From positions 1-51,477 of the forward strand of contig NZ_LUFH02000035.1 of the NCBI RefSeq assembly GCF_001586785.1: a DNA stretch of 51,477 bases. The letters are read 5' to 3'. Below, piece after piece: positions 43,084 to 51,477 of the stretch. Below the pieces are notes generated by a model. It was given only the letters and a program-made list of their open reading frames with translations, was not told where the DNA came from and did not search any database. Source of the stretch: Sphaerospermopsis aphanizomenoides BCCUSP55. GTDB taxonomy: Bacteria > Cyanobacteriota > Cyanobacteriia > Cyanobacteriales > Nostocaceae. Both the position numbers and the translations under genes were made by a program. Position 1 is the first letter of the stretch. Every line of letters begins with the position of its first letter.

Positions 43084-44742
43084 ATGGCAGTCCGCAGCAC
43101 GGCGGCACCCCCAACCCCGTGGTCAAGGAGTTTAGCTGAACCCGATATCCATCAAACCGCATTTGTACATTCTTCTACAAACCTAATTGGAGATGTACAC
43201 CTGGGGGCGAATGTGATTATTGCTCCAGGAACTTCGATTAGAGCAGATGAAGGCACACCCTTTCATATCGGTGAGAATACTAATATTCAAGATGGTGTAG
43301 TCATTCATGGGTTGGAGCAAGGCCGAGTAGTTGGCGATGATGGCAAAGAATACTCGGTATGGATTGGCAAAAATGCTTCTATTACCCACATGGCGCTAAT
43401 TCATGGGCCAGCTTATGTTGGTGACAGCTGCTTTATTGGCTTTCGCTCCACAGTATTTAATGCCAGGGTAGGGGCAGGTTGCATCGTGATGATGCACGCT
43501 TTAATCCAAGATGTAGAAATTCCCCCAGGGAAATATGTAGCTTCTGGTTCAATCATTACTACACAGCAACAAGCTGATAGATTGCCAGATGTACAAGCGC
43601 AGGATCAGCAATTTGCTCACCACGTTGTGGGTATTAACCAGGCTTTAAGAGCCGGTTATCGCTGTGCAGAGGATAGCAAGTGTATTGCTCCCATTCGGGA
43701 TGAACTAGCTAAAACTTATACAAATATTACTGTTGAAGAATTGGAAAGGAGTAGTGAAGTGGCAAGCAATGGTTTGGGTGCAGAAACAGTAGAACAGGTG
43801 CGTTATCTACTAGAACAAGGATATAAAATTGGTACAGAACACGTTGATCAAAGACGTTTTCGCACAGGTTCTTGGCAAAGCTGCCAGCCAATTGACACTA
43901 GATCATTAGGACAGGCGATCGCCGCATTGGAATCTTGTTTAGCAGACCACAGTGGCGAGTACGTGCGTTTGTTCGGTATTGACAATGGTAAAAAACGGGT
44001 ATTAGAAACTATTATCCAACGTCCAGATGGTGTAGTAGCTACAAGTACATCTAGTTTTAAAGCTCCTGCGGCTGCATCTTACAGCAGCTACAACGGTAAC
44101 GGCAATGGTAATGGTAACGGTGCAGTTGCTAGTGGTAGCCTCAGTGGAGAAACTGTGAACCAGATTCGCCAACTCTTGGCTAATGGTTACAAAATTGGTA
44201 CAGAACACGTTGATGAGCGCCGTTTCCGCACAGGTACTTGGCAAAGCTGTAATCCCATTGAAGCAACCTCAGCTAATGATGTAGTTGCAGCTTTGGAACA
44301 ATGTATGGTTTCTCATCAAGGTGAATACGTCCGTTTAATTGGCATTGACACCAAAGCTAAACGTCGCGTATTAGAAGCCATCATTCAACGTCCTAACGGT
44401 CAAGTAGTAGCTTCTGGTAGCGCGAAAACAACAGTAGCTACCTACGGTGGTGGAACAGCAACAGCAACAGCAACTAGCACCCGGTTGAGTGCAGAAGTAG
44501 TAGACCAACTGCGCCAATTATTACAAGGTGGTTTGAAAATTAGCGTTGAACACGTAGACCAAAGACGTTTCCGCACAGGAACTTGGGCCAGCTGCGGTCA
44601 AATTCAAGCCACAAATGAAAGAGATGCGATCGCTGCCTTAGAAGCTTTCCTCTCTGAATATGCTGGCGAATATGTACGCTTAATTGGCATCGACCCCGCA
44701 GCCAAGCGCCGCGTGTTAGAAGCAATTATCCAACGTCCATAA
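43084..44742 (+). CDS. ccmM: carboxysome assembly protein CcmM (gamma-carbonic anhydrase domain plus three Rubisco small-subunit-like domains)
   Basis: CcmM links Rubisco and the shell. Residues ~20-200 are a left-handed beta-helix gamma-carbonic anhydrase with zinc ligands His75, His102 and His107. Cys194 and Cys200 (RCAEDSKC) are the pair that in the Thermosynechococcus protein forms a disulfide needed for activity, so this copy is probably active. Three SSUL domains follow at about 230-315, 353-437 and 467-552, each with EHVD-x-RRFRTG-x-W; SSUL1 and SSUL2 have two Cys (267/285, 389/407), SSUL3 only Cys504. One linker is Asn-Gly repeats. An internal start at 43759 probably makes the short form. 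Confidence 0.97.
   Translation: MAVRSTAAPPTPWSRSLAEPDIHQTAFVHSSTNLIGDVHLGANVIIAPGTSIRADEGTPFHIGENTNIQDGVVIHGLEQGRVVGDDGKEYSVWIGKNASITHMALIHGPAYVGDSCFIGFRSTVFNARVGAGCIVMMHALIQDVEIPPGKYVASGSIITTQQQADRLPDVQAQDQQFAHHVVGINQALRAGYRCAEDSKCIAPIRDELAKTYTNITVEELERSSEVASNGLGAETVEQVRYLLEQGYKIGTEHVDQRRFRTGSWQSCQPIDTRSLGQAIAALESCLADHSGEYVRLFGIDNGKKRVLETIIQRPDGVVATSTSSFKAPAAASYSSYNGNGNGNGNGAVASGSLSGETVNQIRQLLANGYKIGTEHVDERRFRTGTWQSCNPIEATSANDVVAALEQCMVSHQGEYVRLIGIDTKAKRRVLEAIIQRPNGQVVASGSAKTTVATYGGGTATATATSTRLSAEVVDQLRQLLQGGLKISVEHVDQRRFRTGTWASCGQIQATNERDAIAALEAFLSEYAGEYVRLIGIDPAAKRRVLEAIIQRP
43745..43761 (+). promoter_or_regulatory. internal ribosome site and GTG start for short CcmM (M35-type)
   Basis: AAAGGAG at 43745-43751 is followed after seven bases by an in-frame GTG (Val226, 43759-43761), just before the first SSUL domain. 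Starting here gives 327 residues with all three SSUL domains and no carbonic anhydrase. Beta-cyanobacteria make such a short form by internal initiation; the site here is placed as in the known case. Confidence 0.75.
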
Positions 44743-44746
44743 TTTA

Positions 44747-44810
44747 GGTGACAGGTGACAGGTGACAGGTGACAGAAGGCAAGAGGCAAGAGGCAAGAGG
44801 CAAAAGAAAG
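44747..44810. repeat. GGTGACA and GAGGCAA heptamer arrays between ccmM and ccmN
   Basis: Four GGTGACA units begin five bases after the ccmM stop and are followed by four GAGGCAA-type units. They fill the first half of the spacer before ccmN. Confidence 0.85.
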
Positions 44811-44909
44811 AAGAGTTGAACAATAAAGAATTAATTTTTCTTCCCCTGCTTCCCCATCTCAAAATTATTCTCAATACTTATTTTTCCGGCTTCCGAGGTA
44901 AAAAATTCC

Positions 44910-45689
44910 ATGTCTGTGCCGCTGCTACGCCTGGGCGACAGTTTTGATTCTCATATTAGTGGCGACGTAAATATTCATAAAAGCGCCGTAATAGCACCAG
45001 GGGTAATACTCCAAGCAGCTGCCAACAGTAAAATTATTATTGGTCCTGGAGTCTGTATTGGCATGGGGTCAATTCTCCAAGTCAATGAGGGTATCCTAGA
45101 AATAGAAGCAGGAGCAAACCTGGGAGCCGGCTTTTTGATGGTTGGCCAAGGCAAAATTGGAGCTAATGCTTGTATCGGTGCAGCTACTACGGTATTTAAC
45201 TGTTCTGTCACACCTCAACAAGTAGTACCACCAGGTTCGATTTTGGGAGATAGCAGTCGGCAAATTGAGGCAAATATTGAATCAAATCCACCAGAAGTAC
45301 CAACTTCTACAGATACCGCTACTACGAATCCTCCTGAACAACAACCAGAGAAAAAAGTAATTACTTCTACTCAATTCTCTGCTGCCGCCTTTATAAATTT
45401 CCAACAACAATCTACTTCCGTATCTCCACCTTCTCCTACTCCGAAAAGCCAGTCTCCACCAGTAGCTCAAACGCCTCTGGTTACTGACTCCACCCCAACA
45501 GAAACCACTCTCCCAGGTTCTCCAGAAACTAACATTCAGGAATCCGAACCCAGTCCAGCTAACACTGAACCCAATAACACTTTTGGGACACAGATATATG
45601 GACAAGGAAGCATTAACAGACTGTTGATCACATTGTTTCCCCATCGGCAATCCTTGAGCGACGAAAACTCCGATCATTCATCAGAGTAA
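44910..45689 (+). CDS. ccmN: carboxysome adaptor protein CcmN
   Basis: CcmN binds CcmM through its N-terminal domain and the shell through a C-terminal peptide. The 259-residue protein has hexapeptide (left-handed beta-helix) repeats from about 15 to 115 (INKSAVIAPGVILQ; IIIGPGVCIGMGSILQV; LGAGFLMVGQGKIGANACIGAATTVFN). A disordered Pro/Thr/Gln-rich linker of about 110 residues follows, then the amphipathic encapsulation helix YGQGSINRLLITLFPHRQ (about 230-247). The order and lengths are typical. The linker is the most variable part of the operon. Confidence 0.93.
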   Translation: MSVPLLRLGDSFDSHISGDVNIHKSAVIAPGVILQAAANSKIIIGPGVCIGMGSILQVNEGILEIEAGANLGAGFLMVGQGKIGANACIGAATTVFNCSVTPQQVVPPGSILGDSSRQIEANIESNPPEVPTSTDTATTNPPEQQPEKKVITSTQFSAAAFINFQQQSTSVSPPSPTPKSQSPPVAQTPLVTDSTPTETTLPGSPETNIQESEPSPANTEPNNTFGTQIYGQGSINRLLITLFPHRQSLSDENSDHSSE

Positions 45690-45736
45690 GTGCTAATTGT
45701 TAGTTGTCAGTTTTGTGAGTATCCTGGTAAATAAAT

Positions 45737-46522
45737 ATGGAAACATATAATCAACGCTCTCTTAGCACCATCCAGGCATCACGTCGCCGCGACAACCTCA
45801 AGGATACGGCCTTGGGTTTAGTATCGACCCTCAGCTTTCCGGCTATAGTTGGTACTGCTGATATGATGTTGAAATCGGCTGGAGTCCACTTAGTAGGCTA
45901 TGAAAAAATTGGTAGTGGTCACTGTACGGCGATTGTCCGGGGTGGCATTGCTGATGTGCGTTTGGCTGTAGAAGCTGGTGTACAAACAGCAGAACAGTTT
46001 GGACAATTGGTTTCTAGCTTGGTGATTCCTCGCCCTTATCCCAATTTAGATATAGTTTTACCTATTAACCGCCTAAGTCAAATGATGGAAGATGGCAATT
46101 ACAGCCGTCTGAGTAATCAAGCAATTGGGTTGGTAGAAACACGAGGCTTTCCGGCAATGGTAGGTGCTTGTGATGCCATGCTTAAAGCCGCAGATGTACA
46201 TTTAGCCTCCTATGAAAAAATTGGGGCTGGTTTATGTACAGCTATTATTCGCGGTACGGTAGCTAATGTGGCTGTAGCTGTGGAAGCTGGGATGTATGAG
46301 GCAGAAAGAATTGGTGAGTTAAACGCAGTCATGGTCATTCCTCGACCTTTGGATGAGTTGGAGCAAACCTTACCAGTGGCTAGTTGTTGGGTTGAAGAAC
46401 GTGAACCGTTAAATATTCCCTTGAATATCAAGGATAAAATTGTTGATGCCGAGGCAGTAGAATTACCAGATTTGGCCAAATTGCCTGTCAAAGTGAAAGA
46501 AGAATTGTGGGTTGATGAATGA
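45737..46522 (+). CDS. ccmO: tandem-BMC carboxysome shell protein CcmO
   Basis: The 261-residue protein has two BMC domains, about 25-115 ([43 protein letters not shown]) and 128-216 (GLVETRGFPAMVGACDAMLKAADVHLASYEKIGAGLCTAIIRG), and so should form pseudohexameric trimers. The pore loops are KIGS and KIGA, and a Cys follows each in the core. An acidic tail ends LPVKVKEELWVDE. CcmO is required for shell formation in model beta-cyanobacteria. It ends the ccm operon. Confidence 0.95.
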   Translation: METYNQRSLSTIQASRRRDNLKDTALGLVSTLSFPAIVGTADMMLKSAGVHLVGYEKIGSGHCTAIVRGGIADVRLAVEAGVQTAEQFGQLVSSLVIPRPYPNLDIVLPINRLSQMMEDGNYSRLSNQAIGLVETRGFPAMVGACDAMLKAADVHLASYEKIGAGLCTAIIRGTVANVAVAVEAGMYEAERIGELNAVMVIPRPLDELEQTLPVASCWVEEREPLNIPLNIKDKIVDAEAVELPDLAKLPVKVKEELWVDE

Positions 46523-46769
46523 TGAATGATGAATAATCAATAACTTGGATATTCAGCATTCATCTTTGGTTGGAAGGCATCTTACGTTTTGTGTTGTTTT
46601 GATAATAACTTCTTGATTCCATAAGTCCAATACCACACTTCTGATAGCGAAGATAGAGTTTTATCTATAATTAGACTCATAAGTTGGTATGTGTGACACT
46701 ACATAAACTTGCTAGTGTGCAGTGATACTAAATATATGTCTAAAGAATTGCTATTAGAGGAGAATTAGA

Positions 46770-47705
46770 TTGAACCAAGCGACGCTGCACCAATTGAAGG
46801 TGTTCGAGGCCGCTGCACGGCACGGTAGCTTTACTCGTGCTGCTGAGGAATTATTTCTCACCCAACCGACCGTTTCTATGCAAATTAAGCAGCTAACAAA
46901 ATCGGTGGGTTTGCCATTATTCGAGCAGGTGGGAAAGCGGTTATTTTTGACGGAAGCAGGAAGAGAGTTGTTTGCCACTTGTCGCCAAATTTTTGAGACC
47001 ATAGCTCAATTTGAGATGACTGTGGCAGATTTAAAAGGATTGAAACAAGGTCAATTACGATTGGCTGTGATTACTACGGCAAAATATATAATCCCGCGTT
47101 TGTTGGGTCCATTTTGTCAACTTTACCCTGGAATTGATATCTCACTGCAAGTTACCAATCATGAAGGAATTTTGGAGCGCATGATTGCTAATCTGGATGA
47201 CTTGTATATTATGAGTCAAGTGCCAGATCATGTAGATGTCAATTTCGAGCCTTTTTTAGAAAACCCTTTGGTAGTTTTTGCACCTGTTGGCCATCCTTTG
47301 GCACAGGAGAAAAATATTCCCATAGAACGTTTGGCAGAAGAACCGTTTATTATGCGCGAACCTGGTTCAGGTACTCGTCGTGCTGTGCAGTCTCTGTTTG
47401 ATGAACATGGGGTAAAGGTGAAGGTGAAGTTGGAATTAGGAAGTAATGAAGCGATTAAACAAGCCATAGCTGGGGGTTTAGGGATTTCGATTTTATCTCG
47501 TCATACCTTGTTGACAGATGCTCATGAGTTCAGCATTTTGGATGTGCAGCATTTTCCGATTAAGCGTATTTGGTACATAGCTCACCCAGCAGGCAAACAA
47601 TTATCAATTGTCGCTCGTACTTATTATCAGTATCTGTTGGATGCGGCTAAGAAGATTGTCGAGGAAAGCATAGCTCCTCAAAGTATTACCGGAACTAGGG
47701 TGTAG
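46770..47705 (+). CDS. cmpR: LysR-type regulator, CmpR-like
   Basis: The 311-residue protein begins at TTG 46770, which is preceded by AGAGGAG at 46756-46762 (7-base spacing); no nearby ATG fits. The N-terminal helix-turn-helix LHQLKVFEAAARHGSFTRAAEELFLTQPTVSMQIKQL and the effector domain (LAVITTAKYIIPRLLGPFCQLYPGIDISLQVTNHEG; IAGGLGISILSRHTL) match CmpR rather than RbcR or NdhR/CcmR, whose starts differ. CmpR activates low-CO2 genes such as the bicarbonate transporter in response to 2-phosphoglycolate-type signals. Its place after ccmO suggests control of this locus, which is unproven. Confidence 0.88.
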   Translation: MNQATLHQLKVFEAAARHGSFTRAAEELFLTQPTVSMQIKQLTKSVGLPLFEQVGKRLFLTEAGRELFATCRQIFETIAQFEMTVADLKGLKQGQLRLAVITTAKYIIPRLLGPFCQLYPGIDISLQVTNHEGILERMIANLDDLYIMSQVPDHVDVNFEPFLENPLVVFAPVGHPLAQEKNIPIERLAEEPFIMREPGSGTRRAVQSLFDEHGVKVKVKLELGSNEAIKQAIAGGLGISILSRHTLLTDAHEFSILDVQHFPIKRIWYIAHPAGKQLSIVARTYYQYLLDAAKKIVEESIAPQSITGTRV

Positions 47706-47729
47706 GGGGTAGGTTGTGGGGTGTAGGGG
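47698..47729. repeat. GGTGTAG-type repeat after cmpR
   Basis: GGGTGTA/GGGGTAG units overlap the last codons of cmpR and run into the gap. Further on (47800-47880) are fragments of GTGACAG and AACTGAT repeats; 47730-47890 has no gene. Confidence 0.65.
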
Positions 47730-47908
47730 ATAAAGAAAAAGTCGGGTGATCAAACTACGACCCTACTCTACACCCAACGCTTGACTGTGAAACCGGAAAC
47801 CATTGACAATTAACCAGCAGAACCATTAAATCAGGTAACAGGCAAAAGGTGACAGTGATAACTGATAACTGATTGCTGTTAACTGATACACAAGGGGGGA
47901 AATTGGCG

Positions 47909-49537
47909 ATGAATAACCCGGAATTATCATCTTGGCGCAAAACAGTACAAAGCAAAATTGTTGCTGTCACTGTTTATGGGGACAAAGCTTTAGTTACAAG
48001 ACGAGGTGTTGTCTCCTTAACGGGAGAAGAACGGGAGTTATTAATTACACCATTACCTGTAACTCTGGAAACTGAGTCTGTGAGAGTCAGTGGTACTGGA
48101 ACTGTAGGAGTGCGGTTGTTGGGAGTTAGCAGCGATCGCATCTATACTACTGAACCAGTGGCGGAACGAGTAGCACAGTTAACGAGACAAATTCAGCAAT
48201 TAGAGGCAGAAAAACGCCATCTGCAAGCGCAAATAGATGCCTTGGCATTACAATCTAATTTTATTGCTGGGTTGGGAGATAAGACGGAAGAACCTTTTGC
48301 TCAAAGTTTGTCGCGGAAGAATCTCAGCTTGAGTGAAACTTTAGATTTTTTGAATTTTATTGGTAGCCAGTATAGCGAATATGCGATCGCATCAGGAGAA
48401 TGTAAAACTCAACAACATGAGTTAGATAAACAATTACAATCACTGCGTAGCGCCTTACAAAAAATCCAAACACCCCAACCCAAAGAAAGTTTAAGCATAA
48501 TTGTGGGGTTGGAAGTTAGCGGTGAAGGTGAGTTTGAATTAGAAATGTCTTATGTGGTAAATCGTGCTAGTTGGAAACCACTTTATGATTTACGAGTTGA
48601 TAGTACCAGCAATATTTTACATCTAACTTATCTGGCAGAAATTACCCAAACCACAGGGGAAGATTGGTTAGACGTGGCTTTAACTCTTTCTACTGCTAAA
48701 CCAGGATTAGGTACACTTCCACCCAAGCTCAAACCTTGGTATATCGACACTCCACATCTTCGCGCTAACGATACTTTAACTGTGCAGCGTTCCATGTCTC
48801 CTCCACCTGCTATGGCTGTGCTGTTACCAGCACCTAGCAGTATGTCAAAACAAGTAACAGAGGAGGATGAAGAACTTTCTCTGCAAGCAGAAACAGTTGT
48901 TACTGAAGTATCTAAACAAGGCAGCGTAGTTACTTTTAAACTTAATAGTGGTGGTAATATTCCTAGTGATGGCGCACCTCATAAAACTACAATTTTTCAA
49001 GATGATTTTCCTTGTAAATTTAATTATGTGGGAATGCCGCGTTTAGTTAGTTTTGCTTATTTGCAAGCTAATGTGAAAAATAGTTCAGATGGTGCAGTTT
49101 TATTACCAGGGAAAGCAAATATTTTTCGGGATACTATTTTTGTCGGTGCAACTCAATTAGAAAATATTGCTCCAGGACAGGAATTTAAAATTAATTTAGG
49201 TATAGATGAAGGTTTAAAAATTGAACGGGATTTAGTTGAACGTCAGGTAGATAAAAAGCTGATGAGTAGTCAACGCCGTGTTACTTATGCTTATCGGGTG
49301 GTAATTACTAATTTGTTAAATAAAGAAGCAAGTTTGAAATTAACTGATCAATTACCTGTGAGTCGGAATGAGCAAATTAAGGTGAGGCTAACTCGTTCTA
49401 ACCCGCAAATTCAATTAAGTGAAATTGGTATTTTGGAGTGGGATATTGTGTTAGCAGCGCAGGAAAAGCAGGAGGTATATTATCAGTTTACTGTGGAGCA
49501 TCCGCCGGAGTTAACAGTGTTGGGGTTGGATATTTAG
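47909..49537 (+). CDS. MuiA-like DUF4139/DUF4140 protein
   Basis: The ATG at 47909 is preceded by AAGGGGGGA at 47892-47900, so I prefer it over the upstream TTG (542 residues). The N-terminal DUF4140 (VTVYGDKALVTRRGVVSLTGEERELLITPLP...VRLLGV) is followed by a coiled coil (about 85-120, RQIQQLEAEKRHLQAQIDAL) and a DUF4139 beta-rich region (SYVVNRASWKPLYDLRVD; TTGEDWLDVALTLSTAKP; RRVTYAYRVVITNLLNKEASLKLTDQLPVS). The family includes the so-called mucoidy inhibitor A. Its biochemical role is unknown; it lacks a signal peptide. Confidence 0.85.
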   Translation: MNNPELSSWRKTVQSKIVAVTVYGDKALVTRRGVVSLTGEERELLITPLPVTLETESVRVSGTGTVGVRLLGVSSDRIYTTEPVAERVAQLTRQIQQLEAEKRHLQAQIDALALQSNFIAGLGDKTEEPFAQSLSRKNLSLSETLDFLNFIGSQYSEYAIASGECKTQQHELDKQLQSLRSALQKIQTPQPKESLSIIVGLEVSGEGEFELEMSYVVNRASWKPLYDLRVDSTSNILHLTYLAEITQTTGEDWLDVALTLSTAKPGLGTLPPKLKPWYIDTPHLRANDTLTVQRSMSPPPAMAVLLPAPSSMSKQVTEEDEELSLQAETVVTEVSKQGSVVTFKLNSGGNIPSDGAPHKTTIFQDDFPCKFNYVGMPRLVSFAYLQANVKNSSDGAVLLPGKANIFRDTIFVGATQLENIAPGQEFKINLGIDEGLKIERDLVERQVDKKLMSSQRRVTYAYRVVITNLLNKEASLKLTDQLPVSRNEQIKVRLTRSNPQIQLSEIGILEWDIVLAAQEKQEVYYQFTVEHPPELTVLGLDI

Positions 49538-49609
49538 AAAGGTGGGGGATTGAGAGATAATCAAATCTATTGTAAGAATAAAATAATAATTGTTTATTTT
49601 AATTTAGAA

Positions 49610-50296
49610 TTAAGTAAACATTTGCAGAAATTCTTTCAAATTATTTAAAGTAGGATGCTCAAAATCCCAAATCTCTGCTTTTTTCTCCATCGCATACTCA
49701 AAACTACATTTACGCTCGGCTTGCTTTTTGTCCCGTTTTGAGCAAGTATCAAATCTTAGATATATAGAAACCCAGAATTTATCAAAGTCTTTAATAGTGA
49801 TTTCTTGACCATGATCATTCAGGCAATTTTTCCAACTTTCTAAGCAATCAGCATAATCAGAATTTTTACTCTTAATATTTCGTAGGACTGTTTCCAGTTC
49901 TCCTTTTCCATCAACGTTGGTAAAATAGCAAGCCAGTTGGATATTGAAACCATCAAAATTTATATTTATGTATTGTTTAACTTTTGTAAGTAATGGTGAA
50001 CCCGGAAAAACTTCTTGAATACACTCATTAATAAAATTGATTCTCTCACGTTCTCCCTTGTCATCAATATCAATAACAATACCTACCCTTTCAATCTCGC
50101 CCTTTTGTATGTCAGCTTTTAAATCTTTGAGAGCATCTTTTAGTTTTGTTTGATTTAATCCATTCATCGACCTATAATCATCTTCTGAAAGAATAATCGG
50201 AGGTGCAACTTCTATATTAAAATTGAGGTAACGAATAATTGCCTGTAAAAAATATTTATCATTATTGCTTTCTACAATCAAAATATTACTACTCAC
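49610..50296 (-). CDS. TOPRIM-like protein of the DUF3226 type, partner of an ABC-type ATPase
   Basis: The start is GTG at 50296, with AAAGGAGGTG six bases upstream; it overlaps the ATPase stop by eight bases (GTGAGTAG). The 228-residue protein has the TOPRIM pattern: the acidic first motif LIVESNNDKYFLQAIIRYL (Glu about 8, Asp12) and the DxD-type strand VGIVIDIDDKG (about 71-81). GKGELETVLRNI and the closing DFEHPTLNNLKEFLQMF fit DUF3226. TOPRIM nucleases paired with ABC-type ATPases make up OLD, PARIS and related anti-phage systems. The nuclease function is inferred; the residues are consistent with it. Confidence 0.75.
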   Translation of the reverse strand: MSSNILIVESNNDKYFLQAIIRYLNFNIEVAPPIILSEDDYRSMNGLNQTKLKDALKDLKADIQKGEIERVGIVIDIDDKGERERINFINECIQEVFPGSPLLTKVKQYININFDGFNIQLACYFTNVDGKGELETVLRNIKSKNSDYADCLESWKNCLNDHGQEITIKDFDKFWVSIYLRFDTCSKRDKKQAERKCSFEYAMEKKAEIWDFEHPTLNNLKEFLQMFT

Positions 50297-51380
50297 CTCG
50301 CACCTCCTTTTTATGACTTATTCCATACTCTAAAGTATTTAAATCTCGTTTAATGGCAAGTATCTTGCCTGTCTTTAGATGTTTTGTTAGCTCAAAATGA
50401 GCAGCCATATTTTGATAATCTGAACCAGATTTTATAAAAGCTTCAATCATTTCTAAACTATGTGTAGTTGCAAATATTTGTACATTTAATTCATTAGCTA
50501 ACCTGTAAATAATACTCCAAAAAGCAGCTTGGTTAGAGTGATGAATGCCATTTTCTATTTCATCAATCAACAAAATGCTATTTTCATTATTTACAATTCT
50601 TAAAATCATATCAGCAATGCGATTTATTGCATCACCGAACAAAGACAAAGGCAACTTACTTTCTCCTTCTCTCTTAACATAAAGAGTTGGTTCACCTATA
50701 CTCAAACTCTCTACACCAATAATGGAAGAATCAATACTCTGAAAGGCTCGTAGAAGCTCATTTTCTCTTTTCTCATTCAAAAGAGCTTTGTCAAACTCTT
50801 CTGTCAATTCCCTGCTAGAAACTCTCAAAAAAGAGGGGATGAAGAAAGCATTTTTTATGTCAGGAACTTTTATGTCCCTAGCTATGATACCCTTAGCACT
50901 AGAAATAATTAGATTTTCAAAAGCTTCTTTATTATTAATTCTTGTTTTCAAATGCATCACAGATAATACAGACTGACTTCCTGAAAAAAGACTGATAAGT
51001 TTTTCATTATCATCATCATTATCCTGTTGATAGGTATCTTCTAAATTTTGCACAGATTCATCAATAAACACCTCAACCATTTTTGAAGAACCGTTTTCAA
51101 GAGTAGATTCAATAACAATTTCGCTACTTTTATTTTGTTGATAAAAGAAGTTGTTCCAGGTTCTTTCTGGTAATGATCTACTCAATTTAGACGATTCTCT
51201 TCTTACTTGCCGCAACAAAAAAATAGTATCTGGTCTTGGTGTAATATTGAGGAATAATGCTTCTAATAATGCAGTTTTACCAACATTGTTTTTTCCACTA
51301 ATTAAATTAATTTTCTCGAACCCAGATACTTTTAAATTGTCGAAGCATCTAAAATTTTTAATTTCAATATTCTTAATCAT
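50289..51380 (-). CDS. ABC/SMC-type ATPase (AAA_15/AAA_21, OLD-like), first gene of a two-gene system
   Basis: The ATG at 51380 has GGAGG five bases upstream; an open stretch above it has no coding look. The 363-residue protein begins MIKNIEIKNFRCFDNLKV, the usual start of OLD/RecF-like ATPases. Walker A is GKNNVGKT (29-36), a degenerate signature is LPLSLFGDAINR (about 248-259), Walker B is ILLIDEIENGIH and the switch is ATTHS. The central insert (about 60-230) is long, charged and variable, as in sensor regions of such proteins. It has no nuclease domain of its own; the following overlapping gene supplies TOPRIM. AT-rich, low-HIP1 DNA suggests acquisition. Confidence 0.82.
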   Translation of the reverse strand: MIKNIEIKNFRCFDNLKVSGFEKINLISGKNNVGKTALLEALFLNITPRPDTIFLLRQVRRESSKLSRSLPERTWNNFFYQQNKSSEIVIESTLENGSSKMVEVFIDESVQNLEDTYQQDNDDDNEKLISLFSGSQSVLSVMHLKTRINNKEAFENLIISSAKGIIARDIKVPDIKNAFFIPSFLRVSSRELTEEFDKALLNEKRENELLRAFQSIDSSIIGVESLSIGEPTLYVKREGESKLPLSLFGDAINRIADMILRIVNNENSILLIDEIENGIHHSNQAAFWSIIYRLANELNVQIFATTHSLEMIEAFIKSGSDYQNMAAHFELTKHLKTGKILAIKRDLNTLEYGISHKKEVRGE

Positions 51381-51477
51381 TTTAGCCTCCAAATCAATAC
51401 ATTTACTTACATTACAAACATATATAATTCCTGTATAAATTAGCAATTACATTGTTAGCTATTATTATATATTATTT
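51381..51477. promoter_or_regulatory. upstream region of the ATPase-TOPRIM operon
   Basis: These 97 bases are very AT-rich and contain the likely promoter for the minus-strand pair. Only the GGAGG ribosome site at 51386-51390 is clear. The window ends here, so neighbouring genes of a possible defence island cannot be seen. Confidence 0.4.

Noticed and set aside
45282-45677. 131-codon minus-strand frame inside ccmN
   Set aside because: It is the antisense shadow of the low-complexity CcmN linker; its Trp/Ser/Arg-rich composition is not protein-like.
46770-47705. Calling the LysR gene rbcR or ndhR
   Set aside because: The start LHQLKVFEAAARHGSFTRAAEELFLTQPTVSMQIKQL and the LAVITTAKY block are of the CmpR type; RbcR and NdhR/CcmR begin with different sequence.

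Overview
The window looks like a chromosomal segment of a filamentous, probably heterocyst-forming cyanobacterium (Nostocales; Nostoc/Anabaena/Dolichospermum type). Three things point there: a complete beta-carboxysome (ccm) operon, ChlM and a SigG-type sigma factor; many HIP1 octamers (GCGATCGC); and numerous heptamer-type short tandem repeats (CCCTATT, TGACTCC, CCCTTACA, GGTGACA) between genes. No tool was run. All assignments come from reading the translations and the DNA by eye.

Layout. 0.2-1.7 kb: ECF sigma factor with its membrane anti-sigma partner. 1.8-3.3 kb: a gamma-glutamylcyclotransferase-like protein and an unknown protein. 3.4-6.7 kb: a TRAP transporter of the 2-oxoacid type, with permeases divergent from the binding protein. 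6.9-10.8 kb: BASS symporter, a periplasmic NTF2-like protein, chlM and two small membrane proteins. 11.1-13.4 kb: a two-gene ABC osmoprotectant importer, followed by the wreck of a toxin-antitoxin pair. 13.7-22.7 kb: DUF427, an unusual radical SAM protein, an iron-type porin, a degenerate PstS-like protein and two MscS channels. 22.8-25.2 kb: ergothioneine genes egtD and an OvoA-like egtB. 25.8-31.5 kb: ftsW, a CHASE2 adenylate cyclase, trpS and metF, with two MITE-like elements in the gaps around ftsW.

31.5-36.3 kb is an accessory patch: Uma2 and PIN gene remnants, a frameshifted Ser/Thr kinase, a second kinase, an intact PIN toxin with a likely antitoxin, and an intact Uma2 gene. 36.3-47.7 kb is the inorganic-carbon region: cupB, ndhD4 and ndhF4 (CO2-hydrating NDH-1 complex) on the minus strand, divergent from ccmK1-ccmK2-ccmL-ccmM-ccmN-ccmO, and closed by the LysR gene cmpR. 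Together these cover CO2 uptake, carboxysome shell and core, and probable carbon-responsive control. 47.9-49.5 kb is a DUF4139 protein. The right edge (49.6-51.4 kb) holds an ABC-type ATPase plus TOPRIM pair that resembles two-gene OLD/PARIS-type defence systems and is the best candidate for an under-described system.

Other notable points: a well-placed internal ribosome site and GTG in ccmM for the short Rubisco-linking form; repeated toxin-antitoxin fossils in the gaps; heptamer arrays inside MITE-like inverted repeats; and a perfect 20-bp palindrome ahead of the osmoprotectant transporter.
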